A stretch of 6,777 nt of DNA from the NCBI GenBank assembly GCA_964579725.1, contig CAZOHG010000111.1:1-6777 (forward strand). Direction: 5' to 3'. The notes below the pieces were generated by a model that worked only from the letters and a program-made list of their open reading frames with translations, made no database searches and had not been told where the DNA came from. Below, piece after piece: positions 5,824 through 6,777 of the stretch. The DNA comes from CAZOHG01 sp964579725. GTDB lineage: Bacteria > Zhuqueibacterota > JdFR-76 > BMS3Abin05. The position numbers were made by a program, and so were the translations under genes. How positions within the stretch are numbered: position 1 is the stretch's first letter; every line of letters begins with the position of its first letter.

Positions 5824-6717
5824 ATGCCGCACGAAACGAACAACCTTTTGGACGCATTGCGCCTTTCGGGAATCATTCCCGTAGTGAAAATTGAAAACGC
5901 GCAACACGCCGTACCGCTTGCCAGAGCACTCCAAGCAGGGGGACTTTTGGCCGCAGAAATTACTTTTCGGACGGCTGCGGCCGAAGAAGCGATTCGTCAT
6001 ATTTCCGAACAGGTACCGGAGCTGCTCCTCGGTGCCGGAACGGTTTTAAGCGGCAATCAGGTTGAACAGGCCGTGGAAGCAGGCGCAACATTTATTGTCT
6101 CACCAGGCCTGAACGAAGAGGTCGTAGCGGCGTGCCAACAACTGGGGGTGCCGGTAATCCCCGGAGTTGCCACGGCCACAGAAATTCAAAAAGCTCTAAC
6201 ATTGGGGCTTACGACCCTGAAATTCTTTCCGTCGGAAGCGAGCGGAGGTCTGGCCACATTGAAGGCATTGGCTGCCCCTTTCGGACAGATTCAATTCATT
6301 CCCACCGGCGGCCTGAATATTCACAATATGTTGGACTACCTGAAAGCGCGTTTCGTATTAGCGGTGGGAGGTAGCTGGATGGTGAAAAGCGCGCTCATTG
6401 CGCAGGGTGATTTTAATACGATTCGCCAGTTGGCCGCTAAAGCCGTGAATAAAATGCTGGGCTTTCGTTTGGAACAGCTGGTTGTAGGTCAAAAGCAAAT
6501 CCCCAAAACCGTATTTGAGCTGCTCCACACGCGCATTTTAACTGAAGAAAATAACCCTATTTTAACAGACGGTGAGAGCGACCAAATGGTGATTGTGACC
6601 CATTTTCTCGACCGAGCCGAATTTTATCTCAAAAAATGGGGAATGAAGCTCCTTCGAGAAAAAAATACGTTGCGGTTGAAAGAATTACCGATCGACATTT
6701 TGATTAAAGAAGCCTAA
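5824..6717 (+). CDS. eda: KDPG/KHG aldolase with extra C-terminal VOC-like module
   Basis: This class I aldolase should cleave 2-keto-3-deoxy-6-phosphogluconate to pyruvate and glyceraldehyde-3-phosphate, and possibly 4-hydroxy-2-oxoglutarate to pyruvate and glyoxylate. It would act in the cytoplasm at the end of the Entner-Doudoroff and hexuronate routes. Residues 1-210 form the TIM barrel. The active-site set sits at the same numbers as in E. coli Eda: Glu45 and Arg49 (EITFR), Thr73 (GAGTV), Pro94 (VSPG), Schiff-base Lys133 (LKFFPSE) and Thr161 (PTGG). The protein is 297 residues against about 205-215 for simple aldolases. The extra part (211-297) starts with MLGF and resembles, from memory, the glyoxalase/VOC-like tail on some clostridial KDPG aldolases. 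The DRAEFYLKKWG segment (263-273) is the clearest match. GAGGAA (5813-5818) lies 5 bases before the ATG. The catalytic assignment is firm; the role of the tail is unknown. Confidence 0.93.
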   Translation: MPHETNNLLDALRLSGIIPVVKIENAQHAVPLARALQAGGLLAAEITFRTAAAEEAIRHISEQVPELLLGAGTVLSGNQVEQAVEAGATFIVSPGLNEEVVAACQQLGVPVIPGVATATEIQKALTLGLTTLKFFPSEASGGLATLKALAAPFGQIQFIPTGGLNIHNMLDYLKARFVLAVGGSWMVKSALIAQGDFNTIRQLAAKAVNKMLGFRLEQLVVGQKQIPKTVFELLHTRILTEENNPILTDGESDQMVIVTHFLDRAEFYLKKWGMKLLREKNTLRLKELPIDILIKEA

Positions 6718-6730
6718 AATTGGGGAAACG

Positions 6731-6756
6731 GCCTTCTATCCTTTAAGATTGAAGGT
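6731..6756 (+). terminator. possible terminator after the aldolase gene
   Basis: Starting 14 bases past the stop, GCCTTC (6731-6736) pairs with GAAGGT (6751-6756). An inner ATC/GAT stem (6738-6740 with 6747-6749) surrounds a CTTTAA loop, with a T-T mismatch between the two stems. The DNA that follows is only moderately T-rich (CTTTCGGCTTTTCTCC) and the window ends there. It fits an intrinsic terminator of modest strength. Confidence 0.4.
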
Positions 6757-6777
6757 CTGAACTTTCGGCTTTTCTCC

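Overview
The window is bacterial. It holds five complete protein-coding genes in two divergent blocks, with AT-rich spacers and no RNA genes, CRISPR array, prophage or intact insertion sequence. Proteins have ordinary codon use, moderate GC, clear Shine-Dalgarno sequences and Sec signal peptides. Two inverted REP-like palindromic units lie in the left spacer. Such repeats, an exported M3 peptidase and a TRAP system would suit an FCB-group or KSB1/Calditrichota-like Gram-negative bacterium, but that placement is inference from general impression only.

Layout. Positions 1-635 have no convincing gene. They contain two inverted copies of a composite palindromic repeat (40-96 and 221-273), a short hairpin at 301-321 and two hairpins just past the transporter operon (554-601). 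Positions 636-3581 on the minus strand are a complete tripartite TRAP transporter operon in the order dctP, dctQ, dctM. dctP and dctQ overlap by one base (TAATG), and a GC-rich hairpin separates dctQ from dctM. Positions 3582-3811 are the divergent control region. It holds a good sigma70-type promoter for the transporter, a palindrome directly downstream of the expected start of transcription, and a 10-base direct repeat in front of the next gene. Positions 3812-5692 on the plus strand encode an M3-family oligoendopeptidase F with a signal peptide. Positions 5824-6717 on the plus strand encode a KDPG/KHG aldolase with an extra C-terminal module of about 85 residues. A possible terminator follows.

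Function. TRAP transporters import organic acids, and the binding protein has the arginine that usually grips a substrate carboxylate. KDPG aldolase completes the Entner-Doudoroff and hexuronate routes, cleaving 2-keto-3-deoxy-6-phosphogluconate to pyruvate and glyceraldehyde-3-phosphate. Having both in one window suggests import and breakdown of a sugar acid such as a hexuronate. The link is by neighbourhood only: the genes are on opposite strands and pepF lies between them. I see no evidence of a wholly new system. The best points for a second look are the aldolase extension, the exported PepF, the inverted REP-like pair and the palindrome at the dctP promoter.
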